Source: Micrococcales bacterium (lineage in GTDB: Bacteria > Actinomycetota > Actinomycetes > S36-B12 > UBA5976). From it: a stretch of 16,245 bases of DNA. The position numbers and the translations under genes are program-made. The stretch covers positions 1 to 16,245 of the forward strand of contig JAHEEQ010000009.1 in the NCBI GenBank assembly GCA_024640585.1. Direction: 5' to 3'. The notes under the pieces are model-generated. The model ran no database searches and was not told the origin of the DNA. It saw only the letters and a program-made list of their open reading frames with translations. Positions 1 to 5,961 of this stretch are shown piece by piece. Within the stretch, counting starts at the first letter, position 1; every line of letters starts with the position of its first letter.

Positions 1-387
1 CATCGCATTGCGCGCGCTGCTGACTTCTTCTCCTTTGGAACAAATGACCTCACCCAAACCACTTGGGGATTTAGCCGAGATGACGTGGAAGCTGCGTTCT
101 TTAACGAATATCTAGAGCGGGGCATTTTCGGTTCTTCCCCATTCGAAACCATCGACCCATACGGCGTTGGAGAACTAGTTCGGATGGCTGCCGAGAAGGG
201 CCGAAGCGTTAAGCCTGAGATGGAATTAGGAGTTTGTGGCGAGCATGGAGGAGACCCGCGCAGCATCCACTTCTTCAACGAGATTGGGCTGGACTATGTC
301 TCTGCTTCCCCATTTCGTGTCCCTGTGGCCCGCTTAGAGGCCGCTCGAGCCACACTTGGTGAGCACGCAGTTTCAGGCACTGCATAG
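1..387 (+). CDS. ppdK: Pyruvate phosphate dikinase, C-terminal fragment
   Basis: This is the last 128 codons of a gene that begins before the window; the frame is open from base 1. PPDK interconverts pyruvate + ATP + Pi and phosphoenolpyruvate + AMP + PPi in the cytoplasm. The fragment is the end of the C-terminal PEP/pyruvate-binding TIM barrel. It contains the conserved [18 protein letters not shown] stretch and then [12 protein letters not shown], whose cysteine is the conserved catalytic proton donor of the family. It ends with the typical [19 protein letters not shown] block. The stop is TAG, and no clear hairpin follows it. An 84-base gap separates it from the phosphate genes. The family call is close to certain; the N-terminal phosphohistidine and ATP-grasp domains lie outside the window. 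Confidence 0.96.
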   Translation, partial: HRIARAADFFSFGTNDLTQTTWGFSRDDVEAAFFNEYLERGIFGSSPFETIDPYGVGELVRMAAEKGRSVKPEMELGVCGEHGGDPRSIHFFNEIGLDYVSASPFRVPVARLEAARATLGEHAVSGTA

Positions 388-411
388 TTAACCTTTTGAG
401 TCGGGAGTCAC

Positions 412-451
412 TAGTTTGTTCACCTAACGGCAACCTAGGCTTGCCTAGTCC
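412..451 (+). promoter_or_regulatory. Candidate PhoP-type direct repeats and promoter upstream of the phosphate genes
   Basis: GTTCACCTAAC at 418-428 resembles the 11-base PHO-box unit known from Streptomyces (GTTCACC core). CCTA recurs at 423, 434 and 444, so the copies are about one helical turn apart. The next 11-mer (429-439) matches the first at 6 of 11 positions. CTAGGC-TT-GCCTAG at 435-448 is also an inverted repeat. A possible -10, TAGGCT at 436-441, would put the repeats over the -35 region, where PhoP activators bind. The downstream genes handle phosphate, which suits this reading, but it is inference from pattern only. Confidence 0.35.
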
Positions 452-471
452 AAGTCAATCAGGGAGACAAA

Positions 472-1086
472 ATGGCAATCACGCCAAAAGATTCAGTTCT
501 ATTCGACTTATTCACCGCCCAAGGTGAACGCCTTCAATCTTCAGCCAAACTCATCACTGAATTGGTTGACTCAAAGCCAGCTAAGCGCGAGAAACTCGCA
601 ACGCTTATTGGTGATCTTGAAACTGAGGCCGACAGCATCCTCGGCAAAATCATTTCTCGCTCCGATTCAATGTTGATCACCCCATTTGATCGCGGCGAAA
701 TCCACAATCTTGCAAACGCAATGGATGATGCAATCGACTTAATTGAAGAAGCAGCTGAACTGACTGTGCTTCACAAGGTTGAAGATTTTCCAAAGGGTGT
801 GTTTGACCAAGCAGACTGCGTACGTCGTCTTGCAGAACTTACAGCCTCATCAATTTCACGACTTCGTTCATTTAAAGACCTCGAGTTCTACTACGGCGAA
901 GCAGACAAGATTGAAGACGAAGGCGATCGCATTCACCGCCGAATCACAGCAAAACTTTTCAGTGGCGACTTCGATGCACTGACAGTACTTCGCGTAAAAG
1001 GTGTCACAGACGCTTTGGAAAACAGTTTGAATGACATGGCAAAAGTTGCTCGCATCATTCGCTCAGTTGCTTCACAGGAGTCATAA
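472..1086 (+). CDS. PhoU-like DUF47 phosphate transport accessory protein
   Basis: The 204-residue protein is all-helical and charged and has no membrane segment. It matches the DUF47/PhoU_div family (YkaA-like). Family features visible are an N-terminal DSVLFDLFTAQGE-type helix, the segment ITPFDRGEIHNLANAMDDAIDLIEEAAE (about residues 70-97), and a C-terminal helix with DGDRIHRR-like EDEGDRIHRR and LENSLNDMAKVARIIRSV. Such proteins are usually encoded next to PiT permeases and are thought to modulate them. ATG at 472 follows a clear ribosome-binding site (GGGAG at 462-466). The stop TAA is immediately followed by the GTG of the permease, so the two are co-transcribed and probably translationally coupled. 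The exact biochemical role of the family is not settled. Confidence 0.92.
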   Translation: MAITPKDSVLFDLFTAQGERLQSSAKLITELVDSKPAKREKLATLIGDLETEADSILGKIISRSDSMLITPFDRGEIHNLANAMDDAIDLIEEAAELTVLHKVEDFPKGVFDQADCVRRLAELTASSISRLRSFKDLEFYYGEADKIEDEGDRIHRRITAKLFSGDFDALTVLRVKGVTDALENSLNDMAKVARIIRSVASQES

Positions 1087-2163
1087 GTGGTAACAGATAC
1101 CGCGACCTTTGCACTTGTAGGAAGCATCATCGCAATTGCGTTGGTGTTTGACTACACAAACGGTTTTCACGATGCTGCAAATGCAATCGCAACCGCTGTT
1201 GGTTCAAAAGCCATCAGTCCGAAGGTTGCATTAGCAATTGCTGCAGCAGGTAACCTCGCTGGAGCATTTATATCAACTAGCGTGGCTGGCACTGTTGGAA
1301 GTGGCATCATCGCTCCGCCGAGTGGCACTAGCGGTTTATTAGTTGTATTCGCTGGCTTGGTCGGCGCGATTGCATGGAACTTGATTACATGGTGGTTTGG
1401 ACTTCCATCTTCTTCCTCACACGCGCTCATCGGTGGTCTTGCTGGATCGATGATTGCAGCTTCTCCAGTTGCAGCTCTTTCCTTTTCACCTGAAGCAACA
1501 GTCTTGTGGGGCGGCATTTTTGCAAAGGTAGTTATTCCAATGATCCTCTCCCCAATCATTGGTTTCTCACTTGCTTATTTGCTAGCTCTTGCAATTCTTT
1601 GGTTGTTCCGCAATGCAAAACGCGATCGCGCAACTCCTGGTTTCAAAATTGGTCAAGCACTTGCATCAGGCGTGATGGCACTTGGACATGGTTTGCAGGA
1701 TGCGCAAAAGACAATGGGTGTAATCACACTTGCACTTATTGTTGGCGGCATTCAAGCTCAACCAGAAGTAATCGATGGTGTTACGCAATCACCTGAAATT
1801 CAAACTTGGGTGAAAGTTGCGGCAGCACTTGCAATCAGTCTTGGAACTTGGGCTGGCGGTTGGCGCATCATGGCAACTCTTGGTCGCAAGGTTACGCAAA
1901 TGGATTTGCCGCGTGGATTCGCTGCCCAAACTGTTGCATCAACTGTTTTGTATGTGATGGCGATTCGTTTTGCGGCCCCTATTTCAACAACTCACACCAT
2001 CACTTCATCAATCTTGGGTGCAGGGGCCACACGAGGTCGTAAACACGTGAAATGGGGTATGGTGCAAACAATCCTTGGCGCTTGGATCCTTACTTTCCCA
2101 GCTGCCGCTTTGATTGCTGCAATAGCCCACTTCCTCATCGCTGGCGTTTTCAACATCTTCTAA
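1087..2163 (+). CDS. pit: PiT family inorganic phosphate transporter
   Basis: The 358-residue polytopic membrane protein imports inorganic phosphate by H+ or Na+ symport. Both halves carry the PiT signature: NGFHDAANAIAT at residues 25-36 and GHGLQDAQKTMG at 200-211. The paired loop motifs GLPSSSSHAL (105-114) and PISTTHTITSSILG (298-311) are also present. Length and hydrophobic pattern fit a complete low-affinity permease without a large cytoplasmic insert. The GTG start directly abuts the stop of the DUF47 gene; GGAG at 1078-1081 is the ribosome-binding site. The two genes form the common DUF47-pit operon. Confidence 0.94.
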   Translation: MVTDTATFALVGSIIAIALVFDYTNGFHDAANAIATAVGSKAISPKVALAIAAAGNLAGAFISTSVAGTVGSGIIAPPSGTSGLLVVFAGLVGAIAWNLITWWFGLPSSSSHALIGGLAGSMIAASPVAALSFSPEATVLWGGIFAKVVIPMILSPIIGFSLAYLLALAILWLFRNAKRDRATPGFKIGQALASGVMALGHGLQDAQKTMGVITLALIVGGIQAQPEVIDGVTQSPEIQTWVKVAAALAISLGTWAGGWRIMATLGRKVTQMDLPRGFAAQTVASTVLYVMAIRFAAPISTTHTITSSILGAGATRGRKHVKWGMVQTILGAWILTFPAAALIAAIAHFLIAGVFNIF

Positions 2164-2175
2164 AACGTGCATAAA

Positions 2176-2219
2176 GGGCGGAAGATTGGCAAGGCTTGAG
2201 CCCTGCTATTCTTCCGCCC
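2176..2219 (+). terminator. Inverted repeat after pit; possible terminator
   Basis: GGGCGGAAGA (2176-2185) and TCTTCCGCCC (2210-2219) are perfect 10-base inverted repeats with a 24-base loop. A small inner GGC-TTGA-GCC stem lies inside the loop. There is no T-run after it, so it is not a textbook intrinsic terminator, although actinobacterial terminators often lack the T-run. The right arm overlaps the likely -10 of the tRNA gene that follows. Confidence 0.55.
2207..2212 (+). promoter_or_regulatory. Probable -10 element of the tRNA-Lys gene
   Basis: TATTCT at 2207-2212 predicts a transcript start near 2219, five bases before the tRNA. A TTGGCA at 2186-2191 could be a -35 element, but the 15-base spacer is short. 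The same hexamer serves as a candidate -10 for two protein genes in this window. It sits in the loop and right arm of the hairpin at 2176-2219. Confidence 0.4.
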
Positions 2220-2223
2220 GCTC

Positions 2224-2296
<73 letters not shown>

Positions 2297-2297
2297 C

Positions 2298-2900
2298 TTA
2301 GAAAGTTTTAGCACGATTACGTTGTGCAAAATATATAGTTAAAACCACTACAGACACATACAACGATTGCGTTGTAGTAACTAGTCGCTCCCAGATTCCA
2401 ATATTGGTAGTTGCTGGATCAGCCCAAACAATCAAGAACCAGATTGCCAATGCAGCTTGCGCGATTGTTCCAAGAATTGATGCAAAAGGGCGAATGATGA
2501 AAGGTGCTTCTTTATCGCGGCGCATTGCCAAGATTGGCCAGCCGGCAGAGAGCACAAATGAAGTGATTGCAAAAAGGCGATGCATATCTGAGTGCCCAAC
2601 TAATGGCGTTGGGAAAATAGTTAATCCGTAGGTGCATAGACCAGAAACAAATAAAGCGATACGCCCAGGAAGCGCAAGAGTTCTTGCATATACGGCACCT
2701 ATTAGTGAAAGCGTTCCACCAAGAATGAAGAATGCAGACATAACAGCTTTTACGGGAGATTCATTGGCAGCGAGATCGCTGATGGTTTGTTTCACTGGGT
2801 CGTAGCCTGGCCACATTGAGCCAGCAATGAGCCAGCCAAGAACCGATTGGATTGGACCAATTACCGCTGCCATTACTGCAGGTTTGGCTATGTTTTTCAC
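2298..2900 (-). CDS. DUF998 family membrane protein
   Basis: The 200-residue protein has about six predicted membrane helices (near residues 8-28, 51-74, 79-97, 107-126, 138-160 and 173-193). The ISDLAANESP motif (40-49) and GHSDMHRLFAITSF (102-115) are typical of the DUF998 family, whose function is unknown. The start is GTG at 2900, 17 bases after the permease stop. A TATTCT hexamer (2907-2912) stands six bases before this GTG, so the gene may also be transcribed on its own as a leaderless mRNA. Its position downstream of ABC transporter genes suggests co-expression but does not define its job. Confidence 0.85.
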   Translation of the reverse strand: MKNIAKPAVMAAVIGPIQSVLGWLIAGSMWPGYDPVKQTISDLAANESPVKAVMSAFFILGGTLSLIGAVYARTLALPGRIALFVSGLCTYGLTIFPTPLVGHSDMHRLFAITSFVLSAGWPILAMRRDKEAPFIIRPFASILGTIAQAALAIWFLIVWADPATTNIGIWERLVTTTQSLYVSVVVLTIYFAQRNRAKTF

Positions 2901-2906
2901 TGGGAA

Positions 2907-2912
2907 AGAATA
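2907..2912 (-). promoter_or_regulatory. Leaderless-type -10 hexamer for the DUF998 gene
   Basis: Read on the minus strand, TATTCT is followed by six bases (TTCCCA) and then the GTG start. No ribosome-binding site is visible. Transcription would begin at the start codon itself. Confidence 0.55.
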
Positions 2913-2917
2913 ATTCT

Positions 2918-3652
2918 TTAGTTGGTTTTCTTACGCAGTGTGATAGCGCCTAAAAGCAAACTTAAAACCGAAGCTAAAACTACGAGCGAGATTTCCCGAT
3001 AAAAATCTTCGCTTCCCACTCCAGTAGTAATTACATTTAACGCGGTTAAGGCATGTGTAAGCGGTAGCCATTCACTTAAGGCTCCTAAAAATGATGGCAT
3101 CTGTGTTATGGGTACCAACAATCCGCCGAGTAAAACCTGCGGGAAAATAAAAGCTGGCATAAATTGAATGACTTGGAATTCAGTTTGAGCAAATGCTGAT
3201 GCAAGTAATCCGAGTGCCATTCCAAGAATCGCATTTGAAACTCCAGCAAGATAGAGATCTGTAGCGCTACCTACTGTGGACATGTTTAAAAGTTCAACAG
3301 TGACCAAAATCGTCACCACCGTTTGCAAAGTGGCCAAGAAACCAAATGCAAAGGCGTACCCAGCAATGAATTCACCGCGGCGCATAGGCATTGTGAAAGA
3401 ACGTTCCAAAGTGCCAGATCTGCGTTCCTTCAATGTGGTGATCGAAGTTAGTAGAAACATAACTGTGAAAGGAAAAAGACCAACCATGCTTGGAGCAATA
3501 TGGTCGAATGCCATTTGTGAATTCATAATCCAATAAAGAAGTGAAATCAACATTGATGGAACCACGAGCAGCAAGGCCATAGTTCGCTTGTCACGTAGTA
3601 CTTGCTTCAAAACTCTGGTTGCAATTGCCAAAGTGCGTTTCAAACTACGCAT
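2918..3652 (-). CDS. ABC-2 type transporter permease
   Basis: This is the 244-residue membrane subunit of an ABC exporter of the ABC-2 (DrrB/YhhJ-like) type. It has about six membrane segments. The conserved cytoplasmic segment KERRSGTLERSFTMPMRRGEFIAGY is characteristic of this family, and the helix near the end has LPLTHALTALN. I chose ATG at 3652 rather than an upstream in-frame ATG at 3691. The 3652 codon is preceded by AAGGAG at a good distance, and the encoded start MRSLKRTLAIATRVL fits the family; the longer form would add 13 residues inside the ATPase gene. The 3652 start overlaps the ATPase stop by eight bases, so the subunits are translationally coupled. The substrate cannot be read from the sequence. 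Confidence 0.9.
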   Translation of the reverse strand: MRSLKRTLAIATRVLKQVLRDKRTMALLLVVPSMLISLLYWIMNSQMAFDHIAPSMVGLFPFTVMFLLTSITTLKERRSGTLERSFTMPMRRGEFIAGYAFAFGFLATLQTVVTILVTVELLNMSTVGSATDLYLAGVSNAILGMALGLLASAFAQTEFQVIQFMPAFIFPQVLLGGLLVPITQMPSFLGALSEWLPLTHALTALNVITTGVGSEDFYREISLVVLASVLSLLLGAITLRKKTN

Positions 3653-4358
3653 TTGCACTCCTTGCAAGATAGAGAAATGCATCCTCGGCACTCTTGGAAT
3701 TTGTTGCTTCTAGAACTTTTGTTAGTTGATCGTGTACCAGAAGTTTTCCATCGCGCATGAAAACTAAGTCGTCACACCGCTCTGCTTCATCCATGACATG
3801 GCTTGAAATTAGAAGGGTTTTACCCTGCTTTGAGAGTTCGTGAAATAAGTCCCACAGCTCGGCACGTAATACCGGGTCGAGCCCAACAGTTGGTTCATCA
3901 AGTATCAAAATTTCAGGATCACCAATAAGTGCCATTGCTAAAGAGGCGCGACTTCTTTCGCCACCTGAAAGAGTTCCAACAACTTGCTTTTCATGACCCA
4001 TCAAACGCACTCTCGAAATTACTTCGTCTACACGCGAAGTCGGAACATCCAACATATTGGCTGCGAAAACTAAGTTTTCTCTCAATGAAAGGTCTTCAAA
4101 AACACTTGATTGCTGTGTTGCATAAGCAACTCTTGTTAGTAATTGCCGATCGCCTGCCGGCAAACCGAGAACTGAAACATCACCTTTAACATTCGCTTGC
4201 ACTCCAACTATGGCGCGCATAATTGTGGTTTTTCCTGCACCACTTGGACCAAGAAGTCCAATAATTCTTCCACTCGTGAATTCGAGATTGAGATCTCTTA
4301 GAACCAATCGCTTACCGCGATAAACGTTTACAGCCTTGAACCGAACAACGGGTTGCAT
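3645..4358 (-). CDS. ABC transporter ATP-binding protein
   Basis: The 237-residue nucleotide-binding subunit has all core motifs. These are Walker A GPSGAGKTT (37-45), Q-loop Q82/Q83, signature LSGGE (130-134), Walker B LILD with catalytic Glu (LILDEP, 151-156), D-loop GLDP (159-162) and switch His187. It belongs to the ABC-2 exporter class (DrrA/CcmA-like) and would power the permease encoded next to it. The ATG at 4358 has no ribosome-binding site. It is instead preceded by TAACCT six bases upstream, in the 12-base gap after the methyltransferase-like gene. Drug, lipid or polysaccharide export are all possible. Confidence 0.94.
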   Translation of the reverse strand: MQPVVRFKAVNVYRGKRLVLRDLNLEFTSGRIIGLLGPSGAGKTTIMRAIVGVQANVKGDVSVLGLPAGDRQLLTRVAYATQQSSVFEDLSLRENLVFAANMLDVPTSRVDEVISRVRLMGHEKQVVGTLSGGERSRASLAMALIGDPEILILDEPTVGLDPVLRAELWDLFHELSKQGKTLLISSHVMDEAERCDDLVFMRDGKLLVHDQLTKVLEATNSKSAEDAFLYLARSANA

Positions 4359-4364
4359 GGCAAA

Positions 4365-4370
4365 AGGTTA
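4365..4370 (-). promoter_or_regulatory. Leaderless-type -10 hexamer for the ABC ATPase gene
   Basis: On the minus strand TAACCT is followed by TTTGCC and the ATG at 4358. It lies in the 12-base gap after the upstream gene, so the transporter pair may have its own promoter inside the apparent operon. Confidence 0.5.
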
Positions 4371-4814
4371 CTAAAACCAAGGGGTAAATCTGCCGACTCG
4401 TTGTGAATATTCGGCATATTCAGGGAATTTGTCTAGGAGGAACTTTTCCTCCCAATTGGCTTTTTGCCAGAGCAGAATTACCAGCAGCAGCCACACCACA
4501 ATTCTTGGCAAGGATGGAGCTGTAGCTGTGCTTGCACCAATTAGAAGGATTAGCGCTAAATAAATTGGATGTCTACAAAATCTATATGCACCAGAAGTTA
4601 CAAGTTTTGCTCGTTCCAGCGGGATGGGGTGCACCGTTAGGGATTTTCTTAAGTTGAAGGCCGAGATCAGACCCACAATCACACTTACCGCAGCCAACAA
4701 TTGCGCTCCGTGTGGAATAACGCCATCTATAGTCGTTGCAGGCAAAACAATACTTAGACCAATGAGCGTGAATTGCCCGAGGACGAATAACCAGCCTTTA
4801 AAACGGTTTGACAT
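4371..4814 (-). CDS. Isoprenylcysteine carboxyl methyltransferase (ICMT/PEMT) family membrane protein
   Basis: The 147-residue membrane protein has the hallmark of the ICMT/phospholipid methyltransferase fold. GAYRFCRHPIYLALIL (76-90, with RHPIY at 81-85) is followed by a last membrane helix, then EEKFLLDKFPEYAEYSQRVGRFTPWF at the C terminus. Family members bind S-adenosylmethionine at the membrane. Bacterial members are of mostly unknown substrate, so true isoprenylcysteine activity is not claimed. It is the first gene of the minus-strand cluster with the ABC exporter. The ATG at 4814 is preceded by TAATAT with a six-base gap, suggesting a leaderless transcript. Confidence 0.85.
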   Translation of the reverse strand: MSNRFKGWLFVLGQFTLIGLSIVLPATTIDGVIPHGAQLLAAVSVIVGLISAFNLRKSLTVHPIPLERAKLVTSGAYRFCRHPIYLALILLIGASTATAPSLPRIVVWLLLVILLWQKANWEEKFLLDKFPEYAEYSQRVGRFTPWF

Positions 4815-4820
4815 GTTTCA

Positions 4821-4826
4821 ATATTA
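4821..4826 (-). promoter_or_regulatory. Leaderless-type -10 hexamer for the ICMT-like gene
   Basis: On the minus strand TAATAT is followed by TGAAAC and the ATG at 4814. It faces away from the promoter of the oxidoreductase gene in a 54-base divergent gap. Confidence 0.55.
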
Positions 4827-4856
4827 TCCAACAACTTTTTAGATTCCGCTTTAATC

Positions 4857-4862
4857 TATTCT
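4857..4862 (+). promoter_or_regulatory. Leaderless-type -10 hexamer for the Gfo/Idh/MocA gene
   Basis: TATTCT is followed by six bases (TGAGGC) and the GTG at 4869. The GAGG in the gap is too close to the start to act as a normal ribosome-binding site. A second candidate, TAATCT at 4852-4857, overlaps it. Confidence 0.55.
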
Positions 4863-4868
4863 TGAGGC

Positions 4869-5858
4869 GTGGACTTAAAAGATTCAATACCAATTCGCTG
4901 GGGCATTTTGGCTCCGGGCGGAATTGCGCGCGGCTTTGCCCACGACATAAACAAATTTACAAATATGTCAGTGGCCGCGGTTGGTTCAAGGTCTATTTCG
5001 CGCGCTCAAGATTTTGCTTCAGAATTCCAAATTGCGAATGCGTATGGGAGTTACGAGGAATTGGTTCAAGATGAGTATGTTGATGCAGTTTATGTGGCAT
5101 CGCCACACAGTGAACATTTTCACCATGCATCTTTAGCTCTGAATGCAGGCAAACCAGTACTCGTTGAAAAAGCGTTCACTAAAACCGCCGGTGAGGCTGA
5201 GCAACTTATTGAGTTGGCAATTTCGAAAAACCTTTTAATAATGGAAGCAATGTGGACTCGATTCTTGCCACATATTTTCGAAATAAGAAAAATTGTCGCA
5301 AGCGGTGAACTGGGACAGATAATCAATGTCACTGGAGATCATGGGCAGTTGATGACACAAGGTCCTGAGCATCGCCTTTTTAACAAATCATTAGCAGGTG
5401 GAGCGCTCCTAGATTTAGGTGTTTATCCCATCTCGCTTGCACAAATGATCCTTGGAACTCCGAATTCAATTGTCGCAACCGGAACATTGACCGAGACTGG
5501 TGTGGATGAACAGGTCTCTGCGATTTTGATCTACGAAGAAGCACAAGCAATAATTAATACAACTTTGAGAGCAAAAACTCCGACAGTTGCATCCATCAAT
5601 GGCACACAAGCGCGAATTGAAATAGCTGGAGATTTCTACGCGCCAACAAACTTCGATCTGATTTATTCCAGTGGTGAAACAAAACGATTCGCAAACGAAT
5701 TTCAGAGCCGCGAAAGTGGGCTTGCCTATCAAGCAGTGCATTTCGCTCAACTGCTAGCAGAGGGCAAAACAGATTCACCGATTATGCCTGGCGCAGACAC
5801 ATTAGCTGTAATGCACATTATGGATGAGATACGGAAGAAAATTGGTTTTAAATTCTGA
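4869..5858 (+). CDS. Gfo/Idh/MocA family NAD(P)-dependent oxidoreductase
   Basis: The 329-residue cytosolic dehydrogenase has an N-terminal Rossmann domain with GILAPGGIA (12-20). ASPHSEHFHHA (77-87) and VEKAFTK (99-105, in place of the usual EKP motif) follow. The C-terminal alpha/beta domain has GGALLDLGVYPISL (177-190), whose tyrosine is typical of the dihydrodiol dehydrogenase-like branch. Members oxidise or reduce sugars, cyclitols or dihydrodiols with NAD(P). The substrate here is unknown. The GTG start at 4869 is the only sensible one, since the next Met (residue 33) lies beyond the nucleotide-binding loop. It is transcribed alone, divergent from the ICMT-like gene. Confidence 0.93.
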   Translation: MDLKDSIPIRWGILAPGGIARGFAHDINKFTNMSVAAVGSRSISRAQDFASEFQIANAYGSYEELVQDEYVDAVYVASPHSEHFHHASLALNAGKPVLVEKAFTKTAGEAEQLIELAISKNLLIMEAMWTRFLPHIFEIRKIVASGELGQIINVTGDHGQLMTQGPEHRLFNKSLAGGALLDLGVYPISLAQMILGTPNSIVATGTLTETGVDEQVSAILIYEEAQAIINTTLRAKTPTVASINGTQARIEIAGDFYAPTNFDLIYSSGETKRFANEFQSRESGLAYQAVHFAQLLAEGKTDSPIMPGADTLAVMHIMDEIRKKIGFKF

Positions 5859-5909
5859 TCGGCTTGCACTTTTGTGAATTTGACGTTGGAGAAGTTATAA
5901 ATCTAAGTA

Positions 5910-5938
5910 TTGGAATCTGGACAAAAGGGATCTATGCT
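5910..5938 (+). promoter_or_regulatory. Promoter of the large secreted protein gene
   Basis: TTGGAA (5910-5915) and TATGCT (5933-5938) are separated by exactly 17 bases, a good sigma-70-type promoter. Transcription would begin near 5945. This gives a leader of about 17 bases that contains the ribosome-binding site AGGAG (5952-5956), five bases before ATG 5962. Confidence 0.65.
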
Positions 5939-5961
5939 TAGGTTAACCCTCAGGAGAATTC

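Noticed and set aside
1167..1559. 130-residue minus-strand ORF opposite the pit gene
   Set aside because: It lies wholly antisense to the well-supported permease gene, with no ribosome-binding site or family features. Long antisense frames are common opposite such codon usage.
3653..3691. Upstream in-frame ATG giving a 257-residue ABC permease
   Set aside because: The added 13 residues lie within the ATPase gene. The ATG at 3652 has an AAGGAG at the right distance and gives a family-like N terminus.
4808..4813. Perfect TTGACA as a -35 for the Gfo/Idh/MocA gene
   Set aside because: It is too far from the candidate -10 at 4857 (43 bases), with no good -10 at about 17 bases, and it falls within the first codons of the divergent gene.
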